Shown: in pieces, positions 1 through 6,332 of the stretch
Layout of the letters: each line of letters starts with the position of its first letter
Numbering within the stretch: position 1 is the stretch's first letter
Source of the DNA: Gillisia sp.
GTDB lineage: Bacteria; Bacteroidota; Bacteroidia; Flavobacteriales; Flavobacteriaceae
Direction: 5' to 3'
Length of the DNA: 64,000 nt
NCBI GenBank assembly: GCA_024635655.1
Contig: JAGXIL010000096.1
Coordinates: 1-64,000, forward strand
Position numbers and translations under genes: made by a program
The notes under the pieces: model-generated
Told to the model about the DNA's origin: nothing
Databases searched by the model: none
The model's input: only the letters and a program-made list of their open reading frames with translations

Positions 1-34
1 ATGAAAAATAAATGCATTGAACAGAATATTATAG

Positions 35-42
35 TATCTTTG
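35..42 (+). promoter_or_regulatory. Probable -10 element of rpsP
   Basis: TATCTTTG matches the Bacteroidota consensus TAnnTTTG. A TTG triplet at 17-19 could serve as the -33 element, with a slightly short spacing of 15. Transcription would start near 49, which puts the hairpin at 60-74 inside the rpsP leader. Confidence 0.65.
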
Positions 43-59
43 CAGACTCATTAATAACC

Positions 60-74
60 GAGGTCGGGGACCTC
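60..74 (+). promoter_or_regulatory. Hairpin in the rpsP 5' leader
   Basis: GAGGTC at 60-65 and GACCTC at 69-74 form a perfect 6-bp stem with a GGG loop, 14 bases before the rpsP start codon and downstream of the predicted transcription start. It has no T-run, so it is not a simple terminator. Its position suggests a ribosomal-protein leader structure (autoregulation), which is inference. Confidence 0.5.
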
Positions 75-88
75 ACAAATTAATTTAT

Positions 89-682
89 ATGCCTGTAAAA
101 ATTAGATTACAAAGACACGGTAAAAAAGGAAAACCTTTTTACTGGATTATCGCTGCTGATTCCCGCGCGCCACGTGACGGAAAATACCTTGACAAAATTG
201 GTATTTACAATCCAAACACCAATCCTGCTACTATTGAACTTGATGTTGACGGAGCGGTAAAATGGTTGCAAAACGGAGCACAGCCAACTGATACAGCCCG
301 TGCCATTCTTTCTTACAAAGGCGCCCTTCTTAAGGCCCACCTTGCAGGTGGAGTTAGAAAAGGAGCACTTTCTGAAGAACAAGCTGAAGAGAAATTCCAG
401 GCTTGGGTGAATGAAAAAGAAGACAAAGTATCTGCCAAAAAAGAAGGCCTGAGCAAAGAGCAGGAAGCTGAAAAGAAGAAAGCCCTTGATGCCGAAAGAG
501 AAGCAAATGCTAAACGCGAAGCTGCTGCAAACGAAGCTGCTGAGGCTGAAGCTGCCGCAAACGAAGCTGCCGCTAAAACCGAAGAAGGTGAACCGGAAGC
601 TAATGTAGAGAAAGAAGTTGACGCTGCAACTGCTGAAGAAGCAAGCGCCAATGAAAAGCAGGCTGGCGAAAACATGAAGTAA
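89..682 (+). CDS. rpsP: 30S ribosomal protein S16 with long C-terminal extension
   Basis: Small-subunit ribosomal protein bS16, which binds 16S rRNA in the 30S body. The first ~80 residues carry the S16 fold, beginning MPVKIRLQRHG with the family's KPFYWIIAADSRAPRDGKYL region. The usual length is 80-90 residues; this one has 197. Residues from about 105 onward are a low-complexity, Ala/Glu/Lys-rich, probably helical tail. Extended S16 proteins are familiar in Bacteroidota, so the tail is probably genuine. It is followed 15 bases later by rimM, the usual rpsP-rimM pairing. A promoter and a leader hairpin lie just upstream. Confidence 0.97.
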   Translation: MPVKIRLQRHGKKGKPFYWIIAADSRAPRDGKYLDKIGIYNPNTNPATIELDVDGAVKWLQNGAQPTDTARAILSYKGALLKAHLAGGVRKGALSEEQAEEKFQAWVNEKEDKVSAKKEGLSKEQEAEKKKALDAEREANAKREAAANEAAEAEAAANEAAAKTEEGEPEANVEKEVDAATAEEASANEKQAGENMK

Positions 683-697
683 TTTACAGGTAACGAA

Positions 698-1225
698 ATG
701 CTTAAAGAAGATAGTTTCTACTTAGGGAAGATCGTTAGTAAATTCAGTTTTAAGGGCGAGGTGTTGATCAAACTTGACACCGATGAACCCGAAGCTTACA
801 CAAAAATGGAATCAGTTTTCGTTGACTACAACGATAATCTGGTTCCATTTTTTATTGAAAAAAGTTCTTTACACAAGAGCGACCTGTTACGCGTAAAATT
901 TGAAGATGTAGATACAGAAGAAGATGCCGATGATATTATGCGTTGTGACCTCTACCTTCCCCTGTCTGAACTTCCCGAACTTGAAGATGATAAATTCTAT
1001 TTTCACGAAGTTATAGGATACACTGCTGAAGATATACATTTCGGAAAAGTAGGCATCATCAAAAGGATCAACGACAACCGCGCACAACCCCTCTTCGAGA
1101 TCGATCACGACGGAAAGGAAATTCTTATCCCTGTTAATGATGATTTTATTTCTAAGGTAGATAAGAAGAATAAAACTATTTATTTGGATACGCCTCCGGG
1201 GTTGATAGAGATTTATTTGGAATAA
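698..1225 (+). CDS. rimM: 16S rRNA processing protein RimM
   Basis: Ribosome maturation factor that binds S19 and assists assembly of the 30S head. The 175-residue length is normal. The N-terminal beta-barrel domain begins near FYLGKIVSKFSFKGEV, and the C-terminal PRC-barrel-like domain contains the FYFHEVIGY segment near residue 107. It lies 15 bases after rpsP and is almost certainly cotranscribed with it. The gene ends directly at the dispersed repeat cluster that begins near 1237. Confidence 0.96.
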   Translation: MLKEDSFYLGKIVSKFSFKGEVLIKLDTDEPEAYTKMESVFVDYNDNLVPFFIEKSSLHKSDLLRVKFEDVDTEEDADDIMRCDLYLPLSELPELEDDKFYFHEVIGYTAEDIHFGKVGIIKRINDNRAQPLFEIDHDGKEILIPVNDDFISKVDKKNKTIYLDTPPGLIEIYLE

Positions 1226-1236
1226 AGGGGAAATTA

Positions 1237-1400
1237 AATTCCAAGCACCAAATTCCAAATTCCAAATAACAGGAATACTCAAATTCCAAAAGGGGAATCA
1301 AAACTCCAAATTCCAAAACGGAAATCAAAACTCCATTTTTCTAAAGGGAATCAAATTCGAAATTTTAAAAACCAAAATTTGAATTCCAAATTTAGAGATA
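1237..1400. repeat. Degenerate AATTCCAA/AAGCACC repeat cluster, left copy
   Basis: AT-rich tract built from variants of CCAAATTCCAA, CAAAACTCCA and AAGCACCAAATTCCAA. The 16-mer at 1243-1258 recurs exactly, inverted, at 2007-2022 on the far side of the four-helix-bundle gene. The tract fills most of the 320-base gap between rimM and that gene. No coding sequence of its own is credible here. Confidence 0.75.
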
Positions 1401-1547
1401 TCTCCAGGTTGCTGATGGTGAACAGGAAATAATAAAAATGGTTTAGGAGAAGAATGCTTATATTTAATTGAAACAGGTAAGCATCAAACTTTGAAACCAT
1501 AAGATTTAGAGGAACGTACATTTGAATTTGCAAAGGATTGCAGGTTG

Positions 1548-1829
1548 ATGATATATAAACTTCCGAAAACGGTTTCAAATATAGAAGATGGAAAACAACT
1601 GGTAAGATCCTCCGGATCAGTGGGGGCTAATTATATTGAGGCTAACGAAAAGCTTGGGGATAAAGATTTCAAATTCAGAATTAAGATCTCCAGAAAAGAA
1701 GCTAAGGAAAGTCATTACTGGCTAAATTTATTAAAGGCCATGAATTTAAACCATTATGGCATTGATCCACTAATAAAGGAAGCTAATGAACTCAGAAAAA
1801 TTTTATCCTCCATTATCAATAAATCTTAA
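1548..1829 (+). CDS. Four-helix-bundle protein (23S rRNA intervening-sequence protein family), N-terminally eroded
   Basis: The protein resembles the S23/IVP four-helix-bundle family, recognisable from LVRSSGSVGANYIEAN and RIKISRKEAKESHYWL. Members are about 115-125 residues; from ATG 1548 only 93 remain, or 94 from TTG 1545. Family-like sequence (DLEERTFEFAKDCRL) continues in frame upstream of that start, back to a TAA at 1500-1502. The ancestral start therefore appears to have been cut off by a nonsense change just after TTG-AAA-CCA at 1491. What remains keeps most of the fold, so a shortened product is possible. The cellular role of stand-alone members is unknown. Inverted dispersed repeats flank the gene. 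Confidence 0.7.
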   Translation: MIYKLPKTVSNIEDGKQLVRSSGSVGANYIEANEKLGDKDFKFRIKISRKEAKESHYWLNLLKAMNLNHYGIDPLIKEANELRKILSSIINKS

Positions 1830-1929
1830 TTATTTTAGCCCTAAATTTTGAGCTTTATAATCAGCCGCAAGCTTAAATAAAGCTTTTTTTTGAATTCAGC
1901 GTTTGATATTTTTAAAGCTTTGAATTTCG

Positions 1930-2030
1930 TGCGTGGCGCTTAATCTTTTTTTTGATTTGGTGCTTGGTGCTTGAAAATTGGTGCTTTTTTCTTTGGTGCT
2001 TGGTGCTTGGAATTTGGTGCTTCTTCCCTG
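1930..2030. repeat. Degenerate GGTGCTTGGAATTTGG repeat cluster, right inverted copy
   Basis: A run of TTTGGTGCTTGG variants whose reverse complement matches the left cluster. TTGGAATTTGGTGCTT at 2007-2022 is the exact reverse complement of 1243-1258. It sits directly upstream of the tRNA methyltransferase gene and closes a ~780-base segment bounded by inverted repeats. Confidence 0.75.
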
Positions 2031-2060
2031 CTCCCTGTTTCTTGAATGAAAAATAGACAA

Positions 2061-2774
2061 ATGAACAAACCCTTCCAATTCAAACAATTCACCATAGAAC
2101 AAGACCGGTGCGCCATGAAAATAGGAACCGATGGGATTCTCCTTGGTGCCTGGGTGGAGTTGAAAGATCCTTTTTCTATTTTGGATGTCGGAGCCGGGAC
2201 GGGAATTATTGCTTTGATGATGGCTCAGCGTAGTAATGCAGAACTCATTGATGCCATAGAAATTGATGATGAAGCTTATGAACAGTGTGTAGATAATTTT
2301 GAGAATTCTTCCTGGGGAGACCGACTGTTTTGTTATCACGCTTCTCTCGATGAATTTGCTGAAGAGATGGATGAAGAGAAGTATGATCTCATCATTTCCA
2401 ATCCTCCTTTTTTTTCTGAAAATTATAAGTCCGGGAACGATGCCCGGGACATGGCAAGGTTTGCAGATGCCTTACCTTTTGAAGATCTCATTGAATACAC
2501 CTCCACCCTACTTTCAGATCTAGGAGAACTTGCCGTGATCATTCCTTTTGCTGAAGAAAAGCAATTCCTTGAGATCGCCAGGGAAGCGAATTTGTTCCCA
2601 AACCGGATTACCCGAGTCCGCGGCACCATTGAGACTCCAATTAAAAGAAGTTTGATGCAATTTTCTTTTTCTGAAGGAAAAGTACAGGAAAGTGATCTGA
2701 TCATTGAGATTAGTCGGCATCTATATACTGCGGAGTATATTGAGCTGGTGAAGGATTTCTATTTGAAGATGTAA
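2061..2774 (+). CDS. tRNA1(Val) (adenine(37)-N6)-methyltransferase
   Basis: SAM-dependent N6-adenine methyltransferase of the TrmN6/YfiC family, which modifies A37 of tRNA-Val. The SAM-binding motif DVGAGTG is near residues 42-48. The NPPF catalytic motif, in the ISNPPFF segment typical of N6-adenine methylases, is near 114-117. The segment MNKPFQFKQFTIEQ matches the usual N terminus, so ATG 2061 is preferred over ATG 2046, which would add five residues. The total of 237 residues is normal. It stands alone on the plus strand, immediately after the repeat cluster. Confidence 0.9.
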   Translation: MNKPFQFKQFTIEQDRCAMKIGTDGILLGAWVELKDPFSILDVGAGTGIIALMMAQRSNAELIDAIEIDDEAYEQCVDNFENSSWGDRLFCYHASLDEFAEEMDEEKYDLIISNPPFFSENYKSGNDARDMARFADALPFEDLIEYTSTLLSDLGELAVIIPFAEEKQFLEIAREANLFPNRITRVRGTIETPIKRSLMQFSFSEGKVQESDLIIEISRHLYTAEYIELVKDFYLKM

Positions 2775-2886
2775 ATCTTTATGGGCTGCCGTTCTTCTTA
2801 GTGCCTTCATCCTGCTTAAGCTTATAGTGACATATTTTAATAATCTGAAACTTGGAATTAAAATTCTTATCTTAGTAAAAAGATGC

Positions 2887-3132
2887 ATGATGGAAACTTT
2901 TAAAATTCAGAAATCTGCTTTAATTAAAAGAATTTCAGCAATAGAAGATAAAGAAATTTTGGAATCCCTTATAACTATTCTTGATCATTACCAGGCAGAC
3001 AAATCGATTCATACAACTACAGATTTAGAAAAGAAAGCTATAGCTAAAGGAATGCAGGAAATAAGGGAAGGGAATTGCCTTTCACAAGAAGAAATTGACA
3101 TCAGGGATTTAAAATGGCTAAGAGAAAAATAA
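2887..3132 (+). CDS. Putative antitoxin of a type II toxin-antitoxin pair
   Basis: A short, charged, mostly helical protein of 81 residues with no recognised DNA-binding motif. It is called an antitoxin because a RelE/ParE-like toxin reading frame overlaps its 3' end by 19 bases in the +2 frame, the usual antitoxin-toxin layout. The C-terminal half (EIREGNCLSQEEIDIRDLKWL) looks like the flexible toxin-binding tail of such proteins. ATG 2887 and ATG 2890 are both possible starts. With its toxin broken, it may be a relic or may retain a protective role. Confidence 0.6.
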   Translation: MMETFKIQKSALIKRISAIEDKEILESLITILDHYQADKSIHTTTDLEKKAIAKGMQEIREGNCLSQEEIDIRDLKWLREK

Positions 3133-3374
3133 TTTGATCACGAAGTGCTTATTTACAACGACAGGAAATTCTGAAATTTTGGGTTAAAAACAATTTTTCT
3201 ACCACTTATTCTGAAAAATTATTAAATGAAACTGCAATTTCAACAAGACAACTTGCTAACTCTCCTTATATAGGAAAACCATCTGATATTCCTAATATTC
3301 GTGTATACGTGATGGGGCATTACAACTTATTTTACTCGTTTACCGAAAATGAAATTCAGGTTGTTTGTTTCTAA
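3114..3374 (+). pseudogene. RelE/ParE-like toxin gene inactivated by an in-frame TGA
   Basis: Reading from ATG 3114 gives MAKRKII, then TGA at 3135-3137, then an open frame of 78 codons ending at TAA 3372. The continuation (SRSAYLQRQEILKFW, and later NIRVYVMGHYNLFYSFTENEIQVV) has the layout of a type II toxin of the ParE/RelE superfamily. Relatives usually read KIIWS at the start, so the TGA probably replaces a TGG tryptophan codon by one transition. The C terminus also stops shortly after the last strand and lacks the usual WDxRQNP-like end. The gene overlaps the antitoxin by 19 bases. Confidence 0.75.
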
Positions 3375-3487
3375 CCTTTTTTCACAACACATTCCTTTTC
3401 TAGTTCATGTTCTATTTAAAAGTAACACTCCCTGTATATCATTTGGATCTAAGGGTTTTGGTTCTCCCACAATAATATCCCAATTCA

Positions 3488-3518
3488 TTGTTTCCTATAT
3501 TGGAGTTGGTTATTTTTG
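3488..3518 (+). promoter_or_regulatory. Promoter of the acyl-CoA dehydrogenase gene
   Basis: TTG at 3488-3490, 20 bases of spacer, and TATTTTTG at 3511-3518 match the Bacteroidota housekeeping promoter well. The chosen ATG lies 17 bases downstream. This supports a start at 3536 rather than the longer frame from 3488, which would run through the promoter. Confidence 0.7.
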
Positions 3519-3535
3519 TTACAAATACCTATTTT

Positions 3536-4714
3536 ATGAAAACCGATCTTTTCCAGGCCCCCGATTACTACAATCTTGACGATCTACTTTCCGAAGAACA
3601 TAAAATGGTACGCGATGCGGCCAGGGAATGGGTGAAAAGGGATGTTTCCCCTATTATTGAAGAAGCTGCCCAGGAAGCTAAATTCCCGAAATCTATCATC
3701 AACGGACTTGCAGGAATAGGTGCATTTGGCCCTTATATTCCTGAGGAGTATGGCGGCGCAGGATTAGATCAAATCTCGTACGGCCTCATTATGCAGGAGA
3801 TCGAACGCGGAGACAGTGGAGTACGCTCTACGGCTTCTGTACAGTCATCCCTGGTGATGTATCCTATTTATCAATACGGAAACGAAGAACAACGCAAAAA
3901 ATATCTTCCGAAACTGGCTTCCGGGGAATGGATGGGCTGTTTCGGATTAACCGAACCCGATCACGGATCAAACCCCGGGGGAATGACCACCAACTTCAAA
4001 GATCAAGGCGACCACTACTTGCTCAACGGAGCCAAACTCTGGATCTCCAACTCCCCTTTTGCTGATATCGCTGTGGTTTGGGCAAAAGACGAAAGCGGAA
4101 GGATCCATGGCCTTATCGTAGAACGCGGAATGGAAGGATTTTCAACCCCCGAAACCCACAACAAATGGTCTCTTCGCGCCAGTGCGACCGGAGAACTTAT
4201 ATTTGACAACGTAAAAGTGCCAAAGGAAAATTTGTTACCCAACAAAAGCGGACTGGGAGCTCCCCTTGGCTGCCTTGATTCTGCCAGATATGGAATTTCC
4301 TGGGGTGCTATTGGTGCAGCTATGGACTGTTACGACACCGCTTTGCGTTATTCCAAAGAACGCATGCAGTTTGACAAACCCATTGCAAGTTTCCAGCTTC
4401 AGCAAAAGAAACTTGCCGAAATGATCACTGAAATCACTAAAGCCCAGCTTTTAACCTGGCGCCTTGGAGTTCTTAAAAATGAAGGTAAAGCCACTACGGC
4501 TCAGATCTCTATGGCAAAACGGAACAATGTGGCAATGGCCCTGGATGTTGCCAGGGAAGCAAGACAGGTTATGGGCGCTATGGGAATTACCGGAGAATAC
4601 AGTATTATGAGACACATGATGAATCTCGAAAGTGTAATTACATATGAAGGCACCCACGACATTCACCTATTAATAACAGGAATGGATATAACAGGAATTT
4701 CGGCGTTTAAATAG
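3536..4714 (+). CDS. Acyl-CoA dehydrogenase, glutaryl-CoA dehydrogenase type
   Basis: FAD flavoenzyme that oxidises acyl-CoA, most like glutaryl-CoA dehydrogenase (oxidation and decarboxylation to crotonyl-CoA, in lysine/tryptophan breakdown). The 392 residues contain GVRSTASVQSSLV, matching the Arg-Ser pair that binds the glutaryl carboxylate. GCFGLTEPDHGSNP is the FAD-contacting segment. YEGTHDIH near the C terminus places the catalytic glutamate at about residue 371, as in GCDH. The start at ATG 3536 is chosen because of the promoter and the MKTDLFQAPDYYNLDDLL N terminus. Substrate is inferred. A saccharopine dehydrogenase-like gene at 31.2 kb would fit a lysine catabolic route. Confidence 0.9.
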   Translation: MKTDLFQAPDYYNLDDLLSEEHKMVRDAAREWVKRDVSPIIEEAAQEAKFPKSIINGLAGIGAFGPYIPEEYGGAGLDQISYGLIMQEIERGDSGVRSTASVQSSLVMYPIYQYGNEEQRKKYLPKLASGEWMGCFGLTEPDHGSNPGGMTTNFKDQGDHYLLNGAKLWISNSPFADIAVVWAKDESGRIHGLIVERGMEGFSTPETHNKWSLRASATGELIFDNVKVPKENLLPNKSGLGAPLGCLDSARYGISWGAIGAAMDCYDTALRYSKERMQFDKPIASFQLQQKKLAEMITEITKAQLLTWRLGVLKNEGKATTAQISMAKRNNVAMALDVAREARQVMGAMGITGEYSIMRHMMNLESVITYEGTHDIHLLITGMDITGISAFK

Positions 4715-4751
4715 TCCAAATTGCTAATATTATTCACTTACAGAAATTCTT

Positions 4752-4791
4752 AAGGGTTTAAATCTTAATTTTAAGGTTTAAACCCTTTTTT
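4752..4791 (+). terminator. Terminator-like hairpin abutting the next start codon
   Basis: AAGGGTTTAAA at 4752-4762 pairs with TTTAAACCCTT at 4777-4787; the pairing can extend inward, and a T-run follows. It fits a terminator of the dehydrogenase gene. However, the T-run ends directly against ATG 4792, so it also occupies the ribosome-binding region of the metallophosphoesterase gene. Confidence 0.7.
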
Positions 4792-5694
4792 ATGCCCTCT
4801 GCAAAACGATTTACGAATGCTTACGAAAAGGCCCGAAAACTGTCTTTTAACGACGATTCAAAGTTTATAATCTTCAGCGATTGTCACCGTGGCAATAACA
4901 GTTTTGCGGATGATTTCGCGAAGAACAAGAACAGCTATTTCCACGCCTTATCTCATTACTACCGCAACGGATTTACCTATTGTGAACTGGGTGACGGCGA
5001 TGAGCTATGGGAAAATCTCACCTTTGCATCAATTTTCGAAGCTCACAAAAATGTTTTTGAACTCTTACAGCTGTTTTACACTGAAGGCAGGTTGCACAGG
5101 ATTTTGGGAAATCATGATATGGTTTACGGAGATGAGGACTATGTTAAAAAACATCTTTACTCTTACACTGATTCCGCGACTGAAAAGAAAATTCCGCTTT
5201 TTCCCGGGGTAACTTTTCCTGAAGCAATTGTTTTAGAGCACGAAATCACGGGACAGGAAATTTTCATGATCCATGGCCACCAGGCAGATGGCTTGTCTTA
5301 TTATCTATGGAAAGTAGATCGATTTATGGTGAGGGTGCTTTGGCGGCAACTGCAAATATTTGGTATTGGTGATCCAACCAGTCCGGCAAAAAATAACATC
5401 GAGCTCAACAAAGTAGAGCGGCGTACGAAAAACTGGATAGTAGCAAACAATAATCAATTTACCATCACCGGGCATACGCACCGGCCACGCTTTCCGCGTC
5501 CCGGGGAAATACCATATTTTAATGACGGAAGTTGCGTTCACCCCAGGGCAATAACCGGACTGGAAATAGAAAACGGATCAATAACTCTTGTGAAATGGGA
5601 GATCGCTACAACAGAAGAAGGCTACCTACAAGCTATAAGGGTAATTTTGGAGGGCCCGCAGACTTTACAATCCTACAACCTTCAGAAAAATTAG
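4792..5694 (+). CDS. Metallophosphoesterase family protein
   Basis: Calcineurin-like two-metal phosphoesterase of 300 residues. The metal-binding motifs are all present: SDCHRG (D30, H32), GDGDE (D68), GNHD (N107, H108), IHGHQ and GHTHRPR. The substrate cannot be told from sequence. The CHRG signature and family length suggest a cytoplasmic phosphatase rather than an LpxH-type lipid enzyme. No Shine-Dalgarno-like sequence is visible, because a terminator-like hairpin ends directly before the ATG. The N-terminal residues look family-like, so the start is probably right. Confidence 0.85.
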   Translation: MPSAKRFTNAYEKARKLSFNDDSKFIIFSDCHRGNNSFADDFAKNKNSYFHALSHYYRNGFTYCELGDGDELWENLTFASIFEAHKNVFELLQLFYTEGRLHRILGNHDMVYGDEDYVKKHLYSYTDSATEKKIPLFPGVTFPEAIVLEHEITGQEIFMIHGHQADGLSYYLWKVDRFMVRVLWRQLQIFGIGDPTSPAKNNIELNKVERRTKNWIVANNNQFTITGHTHRPRFPRPGEIPYFNDGSCVHPRAITGLEIENGSITLVKWEIATTEEGYLQAIRVILEGPQTLQSYNLQKN

Positions 5695-5718
5695 GATCCG
5701 GAACTTTAAATTAATCAA

Positions 5719-5922
5719 TTAAAGAAGATCAAAACAGGGGCAGCGTTTGCAACGGTTTCCTTTTTTGTATTTTTCGCAGCATTCGCTCTTCAGTGCCTTT
5801 GGCTGTTTTGCCACTACGCCTTCCATTCTTAAATAATCTTTTGATTTTTTAGAATAAAAAACGAGGACAGCGAATAAGGGCTTCGGTTCAGCTTTCATTT
5901 CCATTATTAGCTTAAAATTCAA
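5719..5922 (-). CDS. Small Cys-rich conserved protein
   Basis: A protein of up to 67 residues (an internal start at MEMKAEPKPLF gives 61). The C-terminal end carries a dense basic cysteine cluster, CCEKYKKGNRCKRCPCFDLL, with five cysteines in 16 residues, which suggests zinc or Fe-S binding. Similar short proteins ending in CKRCPCFDLL occur in flavobacteria as far as I recall, which supports a real gene. It lies 16 bases downstream of the ferredoxin gene on the same strand and could be cotranscribed with it. Function unknown. Confidence 0.7.
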   Translation of the reverse strand: MNFKLIMEMKAEPKPLFAVLVFYSKKSKDYLRMEGVVAKQPKALKSECCEKYKKGNRCKRCPCFDLL

Positions 5923-5938
5923 AGCAATTGTGCAAGGT

Positions 5939-6274
5939 TTAGGTAGATTCCGGAGCGATCTTAAGTTCCAGACCGTTCAGTTCTTTTTTAATGAATATCT
6001 GGCAACCCAGCCTGCTGTTATCCTCAACAAAAAAAGCCTGGTCCAGCATATCCTCTTCTTCATAACTCTTTTCAGGTAAAAGATGTTCGTGGCTGAGCAT
6101 GTAACACTGGCAGGAAGCGCACATGGCCATCCCTCCGCAGATTCCAATGGTACCTTCAGGAGCAAGTTCGTAGGAGCGAATGACCTCCATGAGGTTCATA
6201 TTCATATCTGTAGGAGCGTCTATAACGTGAGCTTCTCCTTCCCGGTCAATAATAGTGATCTTGATATCAGACAT
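5939..6274 (-). CDS. 2Fe-2S ferredoxin
   Basis: Adrenodoxin-type electron carrier of 111 residues. Cluster ligands are C46, C52, C55 and C91 (CGGMAMCASC and RLGCQ). The first loop reads CGGMAMC, where vertebrate and Isc-type ferredoxins have a related Cys-x5-Cys spacing. It lies downstream of a TrxR-like reductase gene on the same strand, which suggests they form an electron-transfer pair. A perfect palindrome at 6295-6326 separates the two. Its partner pathway is not defined by the sequence. Confidence 0.93.
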   Translation of the reverse strand: MSDIKITIIDREGEAHVIDAPTDMNMNLMEVIRSYELAPEGTIGICGGMAMCASCQCYMLSHEHLLPEKSYEEEDMLDQAFFVEDNSRLGCQIFIKKELNGLELKIAPEST

Positions 6275-6294
6275 AGTCTAAAAAATCCTGAGAG

Positions 6295-6326
6295 AGACCT
6301 CACAGGTTTGAAAACCTGTGAGGTCT
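6295..6326. repeat. Perfect 15-bp palindrome, dispersed-repeat type
   Basis: AGACCTCACAGGTTT at 6295-6309 and its exact reverse complement at 6312-6326 are separated by two bases. It lies between the reductase and ferredoxin genes. No long T-run follows on either side, so it is not a classic terminator. The sequence resembles a short palindrome I have seen scattered between genes in Bacteroidota. In this window it occurs once in full. Confidence 0.7.
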
Positions 6327-6332
6327 AATTTA

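Noticed and set aside
60-74. rpsP leader hairpin as a copy of the palindrome at 6295-6326
   Set aside because: Both contain GAGGTC/GACCTC, but the rest differs and the shared part is only six bases, so it is likely coincidence.
313-675. Long minus-strand frame opposite the rpsP tail
   Set aside because: It is the mirror of the low-complexity Ala/Glu/Lys repeat and has Ser/Ala-rich composition; no start signals or family features.
3405-3488. A 27-codon minus-strand frame (MNWDIIVGEPKPLD...) between the toxin remnant and the dehydrogenase gene
   Set aside because: Too short, no promoter on that strand, no recognised family, and it overlaps the plus-strand -33 element. It could be a decayed gene end but cannot be supported.
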